Shown piece by piece: positions 6,175 to 6,782 of a stretch of 6,782 bases of DNA. The notes under the pieces were generated by a model, which saw only the letters and a program-made list of their open reading frames with translations, had not been told where the DNA came from and ran no database searches. The position numbers and the translations under genes were made by a program. Source of the stretch: Sphingomonadales bacterium (GTDB taxonomy: Bacteria; Pseudomonadota; Alphaproteobacteria; Sphingomonadales; Emcibacteraceae); assembly GCA_011051815.1 (NCBI GenBank), contig DRKK01000188.1:1-6782 (forward strand), written 5' to 3'. The number at the start of each line of letters is the position of its first letter. Within the stretch, counting starts at the first letter, position 1.

Positions 6175-6782
6175 CTGCGCCGTCTCCCCTTGCCTCTGAT
6201 TTTCTGTTTTTTCAACAAACCTTCATATTGATGGGCCATCAGGTGACTGTGAATCTGGGCCACCGTATCCATGGTTACGCTGACCACGATCAAAAGTGAT
6301 GTGCCGCCAAAGTAAAAAGGAATGGCATATTTCGCCCGCAGGACTTCCGGCAATAGACAGACGAGGGTCAGGTAAATCGCCCCGACGACCGTCAGCCGTG
6401 TCAGAACATAATCCAGATAATTAGCCGTATTCTTGCCCGGACGAATACCGGGAATGAAGCCGCCGTATTTTTTCAGATTATCCGCTGTTTCTTCCGGGTT
6501 GAACTGAATAGCCGTATAGAAGAAGGCGAAAAAGATAATACCCGCCGCATAAAAAGCCATGTAAAGAGGCTGTCCGGGGCCAAGCAGGGTTGTCACGGTG
6601 GTCATCCATTCCGGGCCACCATCCGCGGCAAAACCGGCAACAGTCATGGGCATCAACAGCAGGGATGAGGCAAAGATCGGTGGAATAACGCCCGCGGTGT
6701 TTAATTTCATCGGCATATGGGACTGTTCACCCTTTGACGCGCCAGTGGCGGTCTGCCGCTTTGGATATTGGATCAACAGGCG
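6171..6782 (-). CDS. secY: Protein translocase subunit SecY, C-terminal part, cut by window edge
   Basis: SecY is the channel of the Sec translocon in the inner membrane. The window holds the last 203 residues of about 440. The frame is open to the right edge, reading RLLIQYPKRQ at the boundary, so the true start is outside. Visible parts are the end of a cytoplasmic loop (YPKRQTATG...SHMPMKLN), then membrane segments corresponding to TM7 (AGVIPPIFASSLLLMP), TM8 (LYMAFYAAGIIFFAFFYTAI), TM9 (about 128-145) and TM10 (about 155-171). The C5 loop between TM8 and TM9 contains NPEETADNLKKYGGFIPGIRPG, including the conserved Arg that in E. coli (Arg357) is needed for SecA-driven translocation. The tail ends in a very basic KIRGKGRRRR. 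The stop codon overlaps the adk start. Confidence 0.97.
   Translation of the reverse strand, partial: RLLIQYPKRQTATGASKGEQSHMPMKLNTAGVIPPIFASSLLLMPMTVAGFAADGGPEWMTTVTTLLGPGQPLYMAFYAAGIIFFAFFYTAIQFNPEETADNLKKYGGFIPGIRPGKNTANYLDYVLTRLTVVGAIYLTLVCLLPEVLRAKYAIPFYFGGTSLLIVVSVTMDTVAQIHSHLMAHQYEGLLKKQKIRGKGRRRR

Noticed and set aside
6171..6776. A short SecY starting at the TTG at 6776
   Set aside because: The frame stays open to the right edge, and the residues before this codon match the internal SecY loop, so this is the C-terminal half of a longer gene.

Overview
The window looks like chromosomal DNA from an alphaproteobacterium. The main evidence is the minus-strand gene order secY-adk-rpsM-rpsK-rpoA-rplQ, with adk inserted after secY and neither rpmJ nor rpsD in the cluster. 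This is the usual alphaproteobacterial form of the end of the spc operon joined to the alpha operon; E. coli has secY-rpmJ-rpsM-rpsK-rpsD-rpoA-rplQ. An exported S9-type peptidase and an E. coli-like class II aldolase fit the same group. A finer placement (for example a Kordiimonadales/Emcibacterales-like lineage) would be a guess.

Right part (about 3012-6782, minus strand): transcription runs right to left through the C-terminal half of secY, which overlaps adk by 4 nt. A 135-nt gap after adk carries a very good sigma70-type promoter and a GNRA-capped leader hairpin. Then come rpsM, rpsK, rpoA and rplQ with short gaps, closed by a strong intrinsic terminator. These genes provide the protein-export channel, adenine nucleotide balance, ribosomal proteins S13, S11 and L17, and the RNA polymerase alpha subunit. 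All look full length and intact, apart from secY, which is cut by the window edge.

Left part (about 1-3010): this is accessory-looking DNA, visibly more AT-rich except for the aldolase gene. A plus-strand gene at 1980-3005 encodes a ClpP-fold serine protease of the SDH (formerly DUF114) type and converges on rplQ, sharing its terminator hairpin. Divergent from it is a class II fructose-1,6-bisphosphate aldolase gene (minus strand, 671-1738) with its own promoter. Downstream of that is the start of an exported S9/prolyl-oligopeptidase-like protein (minus strand, running off the left edge).

No mobile element, CRISPR array, tRNA or rRNA is visible. Most of the window is ordinary housekeeping DNA. 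The least ordinary items are the SDH-type protease, which apparently has no membrane anchor and carries an unusual C-terminal tail, and the promoter plus 5' hairpin ahead of rpsM. I do not see clear evidence of an undescribed multi-gene system.
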